Assembly (NCBI RefSeq): GCF_009907385.1
Contig: NZ_JAAATR010000073.1
Coordinates: 1-64,000, forward strand
DNA: 64,000 nucleotides
Direction: 5' to 3'
Source of the DNA: Atlantibacter hermannii
GTDB taxonomy: Bacteria; Pseudomonadota; Gammaproteobacteria; Enterobacterales; Enterobacteriaceae
The translations under genes were made by a program, and so were the position numbers. Shown piece after piece: positions 46,476 to 54,372 of the stretch (positions are counted from its first letter, which is position 1; the number at the start of each line of letters is the position of its first letter). The notes below the pieces were generated by a model, which was not told where the DNA came from, did no database searches, and was given only the letters and a program-made list of their open reading frames with translations.

Positions 46476-46571
46476 ATGCTTGGCAATATGAATGTTTTTA
46501 TGGCAGTACTGGGTATTATTCTTTTTTCCGGTTTTCTTGCCGCCTATTTCAGCCACAAATGGGATGACTAA
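46476..46571 (+). CDS. mgtS: MgtS, small membrane protein of the Mg2+-starvation response
   Basis: 31 residues, apparently identical to E. coli MgtS (YneM): MLGNMNVFMAVLG at the start and YFSHKWDD at the end, around a single membrane helix. In E. coli it is induced by PhoPQ at low Mg2+, stabilises the MgtA Mg2+ transporter and acts on PitA. A strong GGAGG site seven bases before the ATG and the PhoP-type promoter upstream support expression. A strong terminator follows 25 bases after the stop. Confidence 0.95.
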   Translation: MLGNMNVFMAVLGIILFSGFLAAYFSHKWDD

Positions 46572-46596
46572 TGAACGGAGATAGTCCCTTCCAGAG

Positions 46597-46636
46597 AAAG
46601 GCCCCTCGTTGGTACGCACACCGGGGGGCCTTTTGA
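46597..46636 (+). terminator. Rho-independent terminator after mgtS
   Basis: Stem AAAGGCCCC / GGGGCCTTT (46597-46605 and 46625-46633) with a T-rich tail. Confidence 0.85.
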
Positions 46637-46656
46637 TTTTTATGGTTTGGACAGGC

Positions 46657-46763
46657 AAAAAAAAACCGCCAGAGCCCTGACGGTTAAATGCTTGCATGGA
46701 TAGTTCTTTGAAATTCGTAGTCTGCGCGCAGTTCTCAATGGCAGAGAGAACGCCGGAATACCC
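46657..46763 (-). ncRNA. mgrR: Probable MgrR small RNA
   Basis: A minus-strand intrinsic terminator (arms AACCGTCAG / CTGGCGGTT, then nine Us, 46657-46685) ends a stretch with no reading frame. A PhoP box lies upstream at the right distance for a start near 46763, giving a transcript of about 105 bases. E. coli MgrR is a PhoPQ-activated Hfq RNA of about 98 bases that acts on eptB and ygdQ and, as I recall, is encoded close to mgtS. Position, size and control agree; I have not compared the sequence itself. Confidence 0.65.
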
Positions 46764-46785
46764 TTTGAACTTATCAGTCGATGGT

Positions 46786-46801
46786 TCAACGGCGAGTAAA
46801 C
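46786..46801 (-). promoter_or_regulatory. PhoP box for the probable MgrR RNA
   Basis: Minus-strand GTTTACTCGCCGTTGA fits GTTTA-N6-GTTTA with one mismatch. A -10-like GATAAG follows ten bases later. It sits between the RNA and ydgC, both transcribed leftwards. Confidence 0.55.
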
Positions 46802-46815
46802 GAAGCGCGTGAAAA

Positions 46816-47151
46816 TCAGTGAAAACGCGTCCAGCACAGGATCAGCAACCAGGCGCTGAGACTCCAGCAGCCGACCGCCGCAACGAGCGCGAACGGCACC
46901 CGCATCATGCCGGTGAAATACCACAGCGAGGCAAGATAGATAAAATAAGGAATAATCGACCACATGCCGAAAATAATGGTGGTGCGTAATGCTTCGACAC
47001 CGCGTTCGGTGGCTACAATATAGTGTGCAATCAGCGCGAAGGTGGGGAATAACGGAATAAGCCCGGCGATATAATAATTTTTCGTCCGCGACAGGATCGC
47101 AATCAATACCACAATCAGCGCGCCCAGCGCCGCCTTAATCAGTAGGCCCAT
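46816..47151 (-). CDS. ydgC: GlpM-family inner-membrane protein YdgC
   Basis: 111 residues with four predicted helices, closely resembling E. coli YdgC: TKNYYIAGLIPLFPTFALIA and LRTTIIFGMWSIIPYFIYLA. GlpM proteins are inner-membrane proteins of unclear function, linked to alginate production in Pseudomonas. The ATG at 47151 has GGAGGG upstream; a longer frame adds ten residues without support. Confidence 0.9.
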   Translation of the reverse strand: MGLLIKAALGALIVVLIAILSRTKNYYIAGLIPLFPTFALIAHYIVATERGVEALRTTIIFGMWSIIPYFIYLASLWYFTGMMRVPFALVAAVGCWSLSAWLLILCWTRFH

Positions 47152-47301
47152 TTTCCCTCCCCTAACGTCACCCGGCAGCATACGCAGCGAAGCGAAGCCA
47201 GAGCAACCTTTAACGGATGAAAATTTTTCAGGCCGGCAACGGCGTTTATCGTTGCCTTATCTATAGTTATCAGATAACTCCACACGGCAAGGACATGCGC
47301 T

Positions 47302-47574
47302 ATGCGAATTTCAAAAAGTCATCTGCGGACCATTCTGAACAAGCTGGAAGACCTGTATCCGCTCCCCATGGTTGCGGAGGACTATGCCGATCTGGCGGCA
47401 TCGCTGGGGGATGAAATGACCCTCGACGGGCATCTGCTGTATCTACAGGAGAAAGGGTTTATTCACATTACCATGAACTACAATATTGCCCAGCGCGCCT
47501 GGCGTATTAATTCGCCGGAAACCCGCATCAGCGCCGAGGGGCTGGATTATCTGGAGGATCAGCGCAGCATTTAG
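47302..47574 (+). CDS. Small protein of unknown function, possible winged helix
   Basis: 90 residues. I do not recognise the family. Helices alternate with a short beta-hairpin (GFIHITMNYN), and the closing ISAEGLDYLEDQ resembles the wing and tail of small winged-helix proteins such as YjcQ. AAGGAC lies eight bases before the ATG. Codon use is like the neighbours. It converges on the 59-residue gene with a four-base overlap. Confidence 0.65.
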   Translation: MRISKSHLRTILNKLEDLYPLPMVAEDYADLAASLGDEMTLDGHLLYLQEKGFIHITMNYNIAQRAWRINSPETRISAEGLDYLEDQRSI

Positions 47575-47750
47575 CTGTACGGGTTGAGCGGCGCCATGGT
47601 CAGGCTGTAGTAGTCGCGCAGCGCACGTTCAAGGCCCTGACGCGTCATGGTGATGTGGGTGCGCTGGCCGGGGCGCGTCAGGCGATACTCTTTATCTTTC
47701 GTGACAATGGTGACCCGATACCAATCGCCACGATAATAAATCCAGTTCAT
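47571..47750 (-). CDS. Small basic protein of unknown function
   Basis: 59 residues, starting MNWIYYRGDWYRVTIVTKDK: a small beta-rich, aromatic and basic protein (RLTRPGQRTHITMTRQGLER) with a helical end. Not assigned to a family. I start at the ATG at 47750; the longer frame upstream lacks support. Real-gene status rests on the charge pattern and compact fold, so confidence is moderate. Confidence 0.5.
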   Translation of the reverse strand: MNWIYYRGDWYRVTIVTKDKEYRLTRPGQRTHITMTRQGLERALRDYYSLTMAPLNPYS

Positions 47751-47864
47751 ATGATGTATCTTACGTATAGACAGTGCGCTATGTATAGCAGTCATTGCTC
47801 GGTAAAACCGAGATATGGCGGGTAAAATAGCCACAACGCTTTTGTGCTATTCGCGCGCAACGCG

Positions 47865-48785
47865 CTATACGTACAGCGACACTTCACCGGCAGGACGTGT
47901 TTTAAAGCGGCGATGCACCCAGAGATACTGTTCCGGGGCACGCAGGATTTCATGCTCAATAATCTGGTTGGTAAACGCCGCCGCTTCAGCTTCGTTGGTG
48001 GGATAGTTTTCGATTTCCGGCGAAATATACAGACGATAGCCGCTGTTATCAGCCCTGCGTACCATGGTGACCGTCAACAACGCCGAACGCGATAAACGTG
48101 ACAGCACAAAGGTGTCGTTGGTGGTGGCAACATTTTTCACGGCAAAAAACGGTGCGAAGCTACTGCCTTTGATGCCGTAGTCCTGGTCTGGCGCAAACCA
48201 GACTGACTCACCTTTCCTCAGCGCACTGACCATACCCTTCAGATTGCGACGATCGATCATCGCCTTGTTAGACCGCATTCGCCCTTTGGTCTGCACCCAT
48301 TCCATCATCGCATTGTTATGTGGCCGGTAGGTTGCCATCATCGGCTGACAGATGCCCATGATTCGCCCGCCCAGTTCCAGCGACATAAAGTGTACCCCGA
48401 CAACCATCACGCCACGCTGCTGTGCGGCGGCGCGCTGCAGATTTTCCATGCCTTCTACATCAAAATATTTACGCACCCGACGATCGGACCAAAACCACGC
48501 CATGCCGGTTTCCAGCAGGGCCATACCTAACGATTTAAAATTTTCCGTCACCAGACGTTCTGTATCTGCGGGCGTGTTGTTGGGAAAACAGAGCTGAATA
48601 TTTTTACGGGCAATGGCTTCGCGGCGCTTTAAAAAGGGTCGCGATAATCTGCCTGCATTGAAACCAATGGCCCGGATGAGGGGAAACGGGAGTTGAACCA
48701 GCAGCCATAAACAGCCGAGTCCAAACCACGTCAGCCAGTATTTCGGTTGCAAAAATTGGTTTTTAAAACCTGAAAGCTTAAACAT
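47865..48785 (-). CDS. lpxP: LpxP-type Kdo2-lipid IVA acyltransferase
   Basis: 306 residues. The lysophospholipid-acyltransferase catalytic histidine motif is in VVGVHFMSLELGGRIMG (H-x4-E), and the C-terminal block APEQYLWVHRRFKTRPAGE is family-specific. Sequence is nearer to LpxP (cold-induced palmitoleoyl transferase) than to LpxL, as in the segment GVMVVGVHFMSLELGGR. It adds the secondary acyl chain to lipid A. The ATG at 48785 is chosen by the alignable N terminus (QPKYWLTWFGLGCLWLLVQL). Confidence 0.87.
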   Translation of the reverse strand: MFKLSGFKNQFLQPKYWLTWFGLGCLWLLVQLPFPLIRAIGFNAGRLSRPFLKRREAIARKNIQLCFPNNTPADTERLVTENFKSLGMALLETGMAWFWSDRRVRKYFDVEGMENLQRAAAQQRGVMVVGVHFMSLELGGRIMGICQPMMATYRPHNNAMMEWVQTKGRMRSNKAMIDRRNLKGMVSALRKGESVWFAPDQDYGIKGSSFAPFFAVKNVATTNDTFVLSRLSRSALLTVTMVRRADNSGYRLYISPEIENYPTNEAEAAAFTNQIIEHEILRAPEQYLWVHRRFKTRPAGEVSLYV

Positions 48786-49401
48786 AGAGAACCTTAAGCG
48801 AGCCTTCGGAAAGGCCGCCATTCAAAAGTAATTTTTACGCTGCTTGCTTAGGCACTGTTGTGACAAATAATTCATTTTTTAATGTCAATTTCAGACAAAA
48901 CAGCGGGGAAATATGTTACAGAAGATATCTTTATTAAAATCAATTAATTATAAAATCAACATGGCTAAGCCATTCATTTCAGACGAATGATTGAATCTCT
49001 TTTCAGGAAATTTACGCTGAGAACGAGAGTATATTCTTTTGCCCTTTTTATATCCATTTCATCAAGTTTAAAAATATTCTTAATTGTGAGGAATTTTCTG
49101 GCGTTTATTTTTTAGGCTTTTTAATCCTGAAAGCTTAATAAAACTTAAGCTGATCATTTCTGGCGTAGATAGCCTCTCACTGCCCGATCAAAATGGTTGA
49201 TCGCGTCATCACTCGTATGTTTCGAGTGAAGAGCGCTTAACAAAAATCAAAACCTGCCTGACTACAACACTTTAATACGCATATTTACCTCGCTTTACTC
49301 GAAAAGAACGTATACTCATTAATTCGCATTTTGTTAACAACCTGCTGACAAAATGTTTTTAGGGAATTTTCTCCCCTTCAACATGCCACATGGAGCCTGA
49401 C
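48786..49401. other. 616-base AT-rich intergenic region
   Basis: No supported gene; the only ATG-initiated frames are tiny (for example nine codons from 48959). It lies between divergent lpxP and the MerR-type gene and is far AT-richer than its surroundings. Structures seen: CACTCG / CGAGTG hairpin near 49210-49230, AGCTTAA / TTAAGCT inverted repeat near 49130-49155, and a -10-like TATACT (49311-49316) about 85 bases before the MerR gene. Long AT-rich leaders of this sort are typical of H-NS-bound control regions. Confidence 0.6.
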
Positions 49402-50241
49402 ATGGGCCGATTTTCGATAGACATACTCGCTTCTCAGTGCGGAGTGACCACACAAAATTTACGCTCGTGGCAGCGTTATGGTCTTATCAGGGCTTTTAAA
49501 GATGAAAAGGGTCACCGCTATTACGATTTTTCCCATATCAGCCAGGTCAATCTCATTGTGCAGTGGATTGGCAAAGGCGTGCCGCTGCGCAACATTCAGG
49601 CACTGATGATGGGCGAAGAGATCCGCAAGAATTCCGGCTGGTTCGCTTACCAGGAACAACTGTATGCCCTGTGCGAAGCGGGTAATCTCAGCAAGCTGCG
49701 CGGTTTTATCTGGAAGATCGCCCGCGAAGTGCCACCTCACGTCTTCATTGATGAGTTTATCCGGCCGTTCCGGCTGTGGATTACCGCAGGCCGTCAACCG
49801 GGACTGGAAATCAGCCGCGTGAGACTGGATACGGCCCTGATCGAATACGCCACCTTTGCAGTGAGCAGTATGCGTAAACGTGCGGGTGGGTCGATGCTGA
49901 TTTTAGGCACCAATTTTAACGATACGGTAGAGTTATGGCTGGAAGCCATCCGCTATGCCGGAGAGGGCTTCCAGGTGGAAGTGTTAGCGGGTGTGGTTTC
50001 CCAGCCGGATCTCAGCCGCGAGCCCTACGACCATATTCTGGTCTGGGCGGAACGCCCTCTTAACGCCGCGCAGAAAGCGCGCCATACCGCCTGGCTTGAA
50101 CAGGGCGTGCCGGTGGCCATAACCGGGCCAGGAGTGCGTCCGAAGATGAAGAAAGCCAGTCTGGATGTGGATCTCAGGCTTAAGGCTCCTCCTGCCGCCA
50201 ACCAGAATCCGCCGGATAGTCTCGATATCCAGACCGCCTGA
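49402..50241 (+). CDS. MerR-family regulator with MlrA-like domain
   Basis: 279 residues. The N-terminal MerR winged helix (IDILASQCGVTTQNLRSWQR, then GHRYYDFSHISQVNLIVQWI) is followed by a degenerate cobalamin-binding-type domain like that of MlrA and BluR (LILGTNFNDTVELWLEAIRY and ILVWAERPL). MlrA activates csgD and biofilm genes in E. coli; Salmonella has further MlrA-like paralogues. The ATG at 49402 has GGAG six bases upstream. The C-terminal tail is longer than in MlrA. Probably a stress or biofilm regulator; target unknown. Confidence 0.82.
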   Translation: MGRFSIDILASQCGVTTQNLRSWQRYGLIRAFKDEKGHRYYDFSHISQVNLIVQWIGKGVPLRNIQALMMGEEIRKNSGWFAYQEQLYALCEAGNLSKLRGFIWKIAREVPPHVFIDEFIRPFRLWITAGRQPGLEISRVRLDTALIEYATFAVSSMRKRAGGSMLILGTNFNDTVELWLEAIRYAGEGFQVEVLAGVVSQPDLSREPYDHILVWAERPLNAAQKARHTAWLEQGVPVAITGPGVRPKMKKASLDVDLRLKAPPAANQNPPDSLDIQTA

Positions 50242-50247
50242 AGTGCA

Positions 50248-50271
50248 AAAGCTACCGATAAAGGTAGCTTT
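50248..50271. terminator. Bidirectional terminator between the MerR-type gene and dcp
   Basis: Perfect 9-bp stem AAAGCTACC / GGTAGCTTT with a six-base loop; A- and T-rich edges on both sides suit the two convergent genes. Confidence 0.82.
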
Positions 50272-50281
50272 ATCACTGTGT

Positions 50282-52342
50282 TTATTCGCTGGAATTCAAC
50301 GTCGACAGCCCGCGGTTTTTCAGCATGGGTTCTGTTTCGGGATTGTGCCCGCGCCAGTCCCGGTATAGCGCTTCTAAATCACAGCTGTTACCCCGTGATA
50401 AAATGGCGTCACGGAAACGCTGGCCGTTTTCGGCGGTTAATCCACCCTGTTCGATAAACCACTGATAACCATCATCCGCCAGCATTTGGGTCCACAGGTA
50501 GGCGTAATACCCTGCCGCATAGCCGCCGCCAAAGATATGCGCGAAATAGCTGCTGCGATAGCGCGGCGGAACGGCTTCCATCAACACCTTTTCCCGCGCC
50601 AGCGTCTGGCGCTCAAAGTCCGTCACGCTCTCCAGCGGCTCATCAACCTGGCGGGTGTGCCAGTTCATATCCAGCAACGCCGCCGCCAGCAACTCGGTCA
50701 TGTCATAACCCTTATTAAACTGCGCGGCGCGGAACAGGCTTTGTTTAAGCGCATCGGGCATCGGTTCGCCATGCTGGTAATGGCGCGCATAGTTGGCGAA
50801 CACCTCCGGATGACTGGCCCAGTGTTCGTTAATTTGCGACGGGAATTCCACGAAATCGCGCGGCGTATTGGTGCCGGAAAGCGTGGCGAAGCGCTGCTGC
50901 GCAAACAAACCATGCAGGGTATGGCCGAACTCATGAAATAACGTGATGACATCGTCCCAGGCGATCAGCGCGGGCTGCCCGTGCGCCGGTTTTTGGTAAT
51001 TACAGACGTTGTAGATCACCGGCAGATTGCCGAGCAGCGTGGATTGCTCGACAAAATTACCCATCCACGCGCCGCCGCCTTTGCTTTCGCGCGCGAAGAA
51101 ATCCCCGTAGAACAGCGCCAGCCCGGCACCGTTATTGTCGAAAATTTCCCATACCCGCACGTCCGGGTGATAAACCGGAATGTCGGCGCGCGGCACCAAC
51201 TTAATGCCGAACAATTTGCTGGCGGCCCAGAAGACGCCGTCGTTCAGCACGCGATCCAGTTCGAAATATTCCCGCAGCTGGTTTTCATCCAGCGCGTATT
51301 TCTCATGGCGCACCTGTTCAGCGTAAAATGCCCAGTCCCAGGCCTGGGCCTGAAAACCACCCTGCTGGTGGTCGATACAGGCCTGGATATCCGCCAGCTC
51401 CTGCCGCGCTCGCGCCGTTGCAGCCGGAACAATATTGCGCATAAAGCTCAGCGCGGCGTCCGGGGTTTTCGCCATCTGGCTGCTCACGCTCCAGGACGCG
51501 TAATTATCAAAGCCCAACAACGCGGCTTTTTGGGCCCGCAGCGTCACCAGTTTTGTGACAATGTCACGTGTGTCGTTAGCGTCGTTCTTTTCTGTACGGT
51601 TCCAGCTGGCGTCGAACAGCGCCTTGCGGGTATCACGGTCTTCCAGCGACTGCAGCGCCGGTTGTTGGGTCGTGTTGAGCAACGTCAGCCACCAACGCCC
51701 TTCCCGTCCTTTATCTGCCGCAGCCTGAGCCGCCGCCTGAATGTCCGCCTCCGTCAGTCCTTTTAACTGGCTGACATCGCTAATCTCCAGCCCGCCCGAT
51801 TTCGCCGCCGCCAGGAGGTGCTGGTTAAACTGGCTGGTTAACCGGGCCAGCGACTGGTTGATCGCCTTAAGCGCCTCTTTTTGCTCTGCCTCCAGGGTCG
51901 CACCCGCCAGCATAAAATTTTGCCACATCACCTCGATCAGGCGCAGCGCTTCGGCATCCGGGGCCATTTCATGACGCTGCTGATAAACGGCGTCGAGGCG
52001 GCTGAACAGCACCGGATTCAGATAAATTTCATCTGCCAGCGCCGCCAGTTCGGCGGAAAACGCTTCATCCAGCTGTTGCAAATAGTCATTGGTATGCGCC
52101 GAGGTCATGGCGAAAAAGACATTAACCACGCGGCTGAGCATCTGACCACTGAGCTCCAGCGCCAGACAGGTGTTATCGAAACTGGGGGATTCAACAAATG
52201 ACGCGATTTCCGCGATCTCCTCGCGTTTTAGCCGCAGCGCTTCGTCAAAAGCTGGACGGTAGTGTTCATCGCGAATTTCATCGAACGGCGGTGCCTGATA
52301 AGGCTTGAGGCTGACACTGAAAAAAGGGTTTGATTGCTGCAT
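50282..52342 (-). CDS. dcp: Dcp, dipeptidyl carboxypeptidase
   Basis: 686 residues of the M3 zinc peptidase family. The zinc motif is in TLFHEFGHTLHGLFA (HEFGH with a downstream Glu), and FVEFPSQINEHWA and SYFAHIFGGGYAAGYYAYLW are diagnostic. It removes C-terminal dipeptides in the cytoplasm or periplasm. The ATG at 52342, with GGGAG seven bases upstream, is preferred over a longer frame. Divergent from ydfG. Confidence 0.95.
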   Translation of the reverse strand: MQQSNPFFSVSLKPYQAPPFDEIRDEHYRPAFDEALRLKREEIAEIASFVESPSFDNTCLALELSGQMLSRVVNVFFAMTSAHTNDYLQQLDEAFSAELAALADEIYLNPVLFSRLDAVYQQRHEMAPDAEALRLIEVMWQNFMLAGATLEAEQKEALKAINQSLARLTSQFNQHLLAAAKSGGLEISDVSQLKGLTEADIQAAAQAAADKGREGRWWLTLLNTTQQPALQSLEDRDTRKALFDASWNRTEKNDANDTRDIVTKLVTLRAQKAALLGFDNYASWSVSSQMAKTPDAALSFMRNIVPAATARARQELADIQACIDHQQGGFQAQAWDWAFYAEQVRHEKYALDENQLREYFELDRVLNDGVFWAASKLFGIKLVPRADIPVYHPDVRVWEIFDNNGAGLALFYGDFFARESKGGGAWMGNFVEQSTLLGNLPVIYNVCNYQKPAHGQPALIAWDDVITLFHEFGHTLHGLFAQQRFATLSGTNTPRDFVEFPSQINEHWASHPEVFANYARHYQHGEPMPDALKQSLFRAAQFNKGYDMTELLAAALLDMNWHTRQVDEPLESVTDFERQTLAREKVLMEAVPPRYRSSYFAHIFGGGYAAGYYAYLWTQMLADDGYQWFIEQGGLTAENGQRFRDAILSRGNSCDLEALYRDWRGHNPETEPMLKNRGLSTLNSSE

Positions 52343-52492
52343 AACGCACTCCCGCAGGAACTTCAGGCAAAAACCAAGCTTATGCAACCCCTTGCCGGGC
52401 CGCAATAATTTCTGCGCGCCGCCGCCCTTACCACAACCCTGATTCGCATGCTAAGGTAATAAACACTTCGAAAAGCGTTGAGGAACAGCGAG

Positions 52493-53242
52493 ATGATTAT
52501 TCTGGTTACTGGAGCTACCGCCGGATTCGGCGAATGCATTACCCGTCGTTTTATTCAAAATGGTCACAAGGTGATTGCCACCGGGCGTCGCCAGGAACGC
52601 TTACAGGAACTGAAAGACGAACTGGGCGACAATCTGTACACCGCCCAGCTGGACGTACGCAACCGCGCCGCTATTGAAGAGATGATCACTCATCTGCCGC
52701 AGGAATGGCGCGCGATTGACGTGCTGGTGAACAATGCCGGGCTGGCGCTGGGCATGGAGCCGGCGCACAAAGCCAGCGTTGAAGACTGGGAAAACATGAT
52801 CGACACCAACAACAAAGGGCTGGTGTATATGACCCGCGCCGTGCTGCCGGGTATGGTGGAACGCAATCGCGGCCATATTATTAATATCGGCTCGACCGCA
52901 GGCAACTGGCCTTATGCGGGTGGCAACGTTTACGGCGCGACGAAAGCCTTTGTGCGTCAGTTCAGCCTGAATCTGCGCACTGATCTGCACGGCACCGCGA
53001 TCCGCGTGACCGATATCGAGCCAGGCCTGGTGGGCGGCACCGAGTTTTCTAATGTACGCTTTAAAGGCGACGATGAGAAAGCCGACAAAACCTACCAGAA
53101 TGCCAACCCGCTCACGCCGGACGATGTGACCGAAGCGGTGTGGTGGGTCGCCACCCTGCCTGCGCACGTCAACATTAATACGCTGGAAATGATGCCGGTC
53201 AGCCAGACCTATGCCGGATTAAGCGTTCATCGCGGGTCCTGA
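52493..53242 (+). CDS. ydfG: YdfG, NADP-dependent 3-hydroxy acid / malonic semialdehyde reductase
   Basis: 249 residues, short-chain dehydrogenase. Cofactor loop TGATAGFGE, NNAG motif and catalytic S-Y-K in IGSTAGNWPYAGGNVYGATK. E. coli YdfG reduces malonic semialdehyde (RutE by-product) and oxidises 3-hydroxy acids and L-allo-threonine. The ATG at 52493 has AGGA upstream; the first ATG (52478) adds five residues. Confidence 0.94.
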   Translation: MIILVTGATAGFGECITRRFIQNGHKVIATGRRQERLQELKDELGDNLYTAQLDVRNRAAIEEMITHLPQEWRAIDVLVNNAGLALGMEPAHKASVEDWENMIDTNNKGLVYMTRAVLPGMVERNRGHIINIGSTAGNWPYAGGNVYGATKAFVRQFSLNLRTDLHGTAIRVTDIEPGLVGGTEFSNVRFKGDDEKADKTYQNANPLTPDDVTEAVWWVATLPAHVNINTLEMMPVSQTYAGLSVHRGS

Positions 53243-53324
53243 TGCTTAGCTGCTGCCCGGTCTCGCGCCGGGTAGCGGATTCGTGGTAGATTGAGTGAGT
53301 TACCCGCAAACGAAGCACATACCG

Positions 53325-54014
53325 ATGGCCGTTGAAACCCTGTTAAATCCCACCCAACCTGTTAATCAGCAAATTTACCGTATTTTGCGCAGCGATATTG
53401 TTCATTGCTTAATCCCGCCAGGAACCCCGCTGTCGGAAAAAGAAGTTTCGGTACGGTTTGACGTCTCCCGCCAGCCGGTACGCGAAGCCTTTATCAAGCT
53501 GGCGGAAAACGGTTTGATCCAGATCCGCCCACAGCGCGGCAGCTATGTGAATAAGATTTCACTGGCGCAGGTGCGCAACGGCTGTTTTGTGCGCCAGGCG
53601 ATTGAATGTGCGGTAGTGCGCCGCGCGGCCGGGATGATCACCACCGAACAGCTTTATCAGCTTGAACAAAACCTTAATCAGCAGCGCACCGCCATCGAGC
53701 GTAAGCAGATTAACGACTTTTTCGAACTCGACGATGCCTTTCATCAGAAACTGGCTGATATCGCCGAATGCCAGCTGGCATGGGATACCATTGAGAATAT
53801 CAAAGCCACCATTGACCGGGTGCGCTACATGAGCCTCGATCACGTGTCGCCGCCGGAGATGCTGCTGGAACAACACATGAATATTTTCAACGCGCTGGAG
53901 AGGCATGATGCGGATGGCGTTGACCTCGCCATGACCCGCCATTTGCAGGAGATCGGCGAGTCGGTTCAGCTCATCAAACAGGAAAATCGCGACTGGTTCA
54001 GCGACGACGTCTGA
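53325..54014 (+). CDS. rspR: RspR (YdfH), FadR-type GntR regulator
   Basis: 229 residues, close to E. coli YdfH. A winged helix ([20 protein letters not shown]) is followed by the all-helical FCD ligand domain with metal-binding residues ([28 protein letters not shown]). It represses rspAB in E. coli. Here rspA is only about 5 kb away in the ydfI-GPH-uxaC-rspA cluster, its probable target. Start at the ATG at 53325, collinear with E. coli. Confidence 0.92.
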   Translation: MAVETLLNPTQPVNQQIYRILRSDIVHCLIPPGTPLSEKEVSVRFDVSRQPVREAFIKLAENGLIQIRPQRGSYVNKISLAQVRNGCFVRQAIECAVVRRAAGMITTEQLYQLEQNLNQQRTAIERKQINDFFELDDAFHQKLADIAECQLAWDTIENIKATIDRVRYMSLDHVSPPEMLLEQHMNIFNALERHDADGVDLAMTRHLQEIGESVQLIKQENRDWFSDDV

Positions 54015-54045
54015 GCGTGACATTCATCACACAAATCCGTTTTTT

Positions 54046-54059
54046 TTGATCGACATTAA
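54046..54059 (+). promoter_or_regulatory. FNR box upstream of ydfZ
   Basis: TTGATCGACATTAA keeps 9 of 10 bases of TTGAT-N4-ATCAA and lies 70 bases before the ydfZ start. E. coli ydfZ is FNR-activated, so anaerobic induction seems conserved. Confidence 0.7.
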
Positions 54060-54128
54060 GGTTTTCGCTCCGGTGATTTTTAAAATATTCACCGTCTGAA
54101 TTTTCATTCTGTTCAGGAGAAAACCACC

Positions 54129-54332
54129 ATGATGACGTATGATCGTAACCGTAACCCTATCACCGAAGGCAGCCGGGTCATGATTAATGGCACCGGCCAT
54201 ACTGGCATTATCCGCGCTATACAGAGTGACGGAATGACCGCTGCCGACGTGCGCCGCCAGCAGACGGTAGAAGTGGAAGGTTATGAAGGTAAAGTTGCGC
54301 CGGTTGAATTAATTCGGCTGGGCATGCACTAA
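54129..54332 (+). CDS. ydfZ: YdfZ, selenium-associated small protein
   Basis: 67 residues, close to E. coli Ydf[21 protein letters not shown] and the tail ELIRLGMH. E. coli YdfZ binds selenium, and its one cysteine lies in VEGCEEK; here the same segment is VEGYEGK, so cysteine is absent. The basic N terminus and beta-rich body are kept. CAGGAG lies seven bases upstream of the ATG. If the cysteine is needed for selenium binding, that function is lost. Confidence 0.92.
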   Translation: MMTYDRNRNPITEGSRVMINGTGHTGIIRAIQSDGMTAADVRRQQTVEVEGYEGKVAPVELIRLGMH

Positions 54333-54338
54333 GTGGTC

Positions 54339-54363
54339 GGAATGCCGCCCAGGGCGGCATTCC
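54339..54363. terminator. Bidirectional terminator between ydfZ and ydfI
   Basis: Near-perfect GC-rich stem GGAATGCCGCC / GGCGGCATTCC around a tiny loop, in the gap between convergent genes. Confidence 0.8.
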
Positions 54364-54372
54364 ATATTATCG

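Noticed and set aside
48959..48988. Nine-codon ATG-initiated frame in the AT-rich gap
   Set aside because: Too short, no ribosome site, and no resemblance to a known leader peptide.
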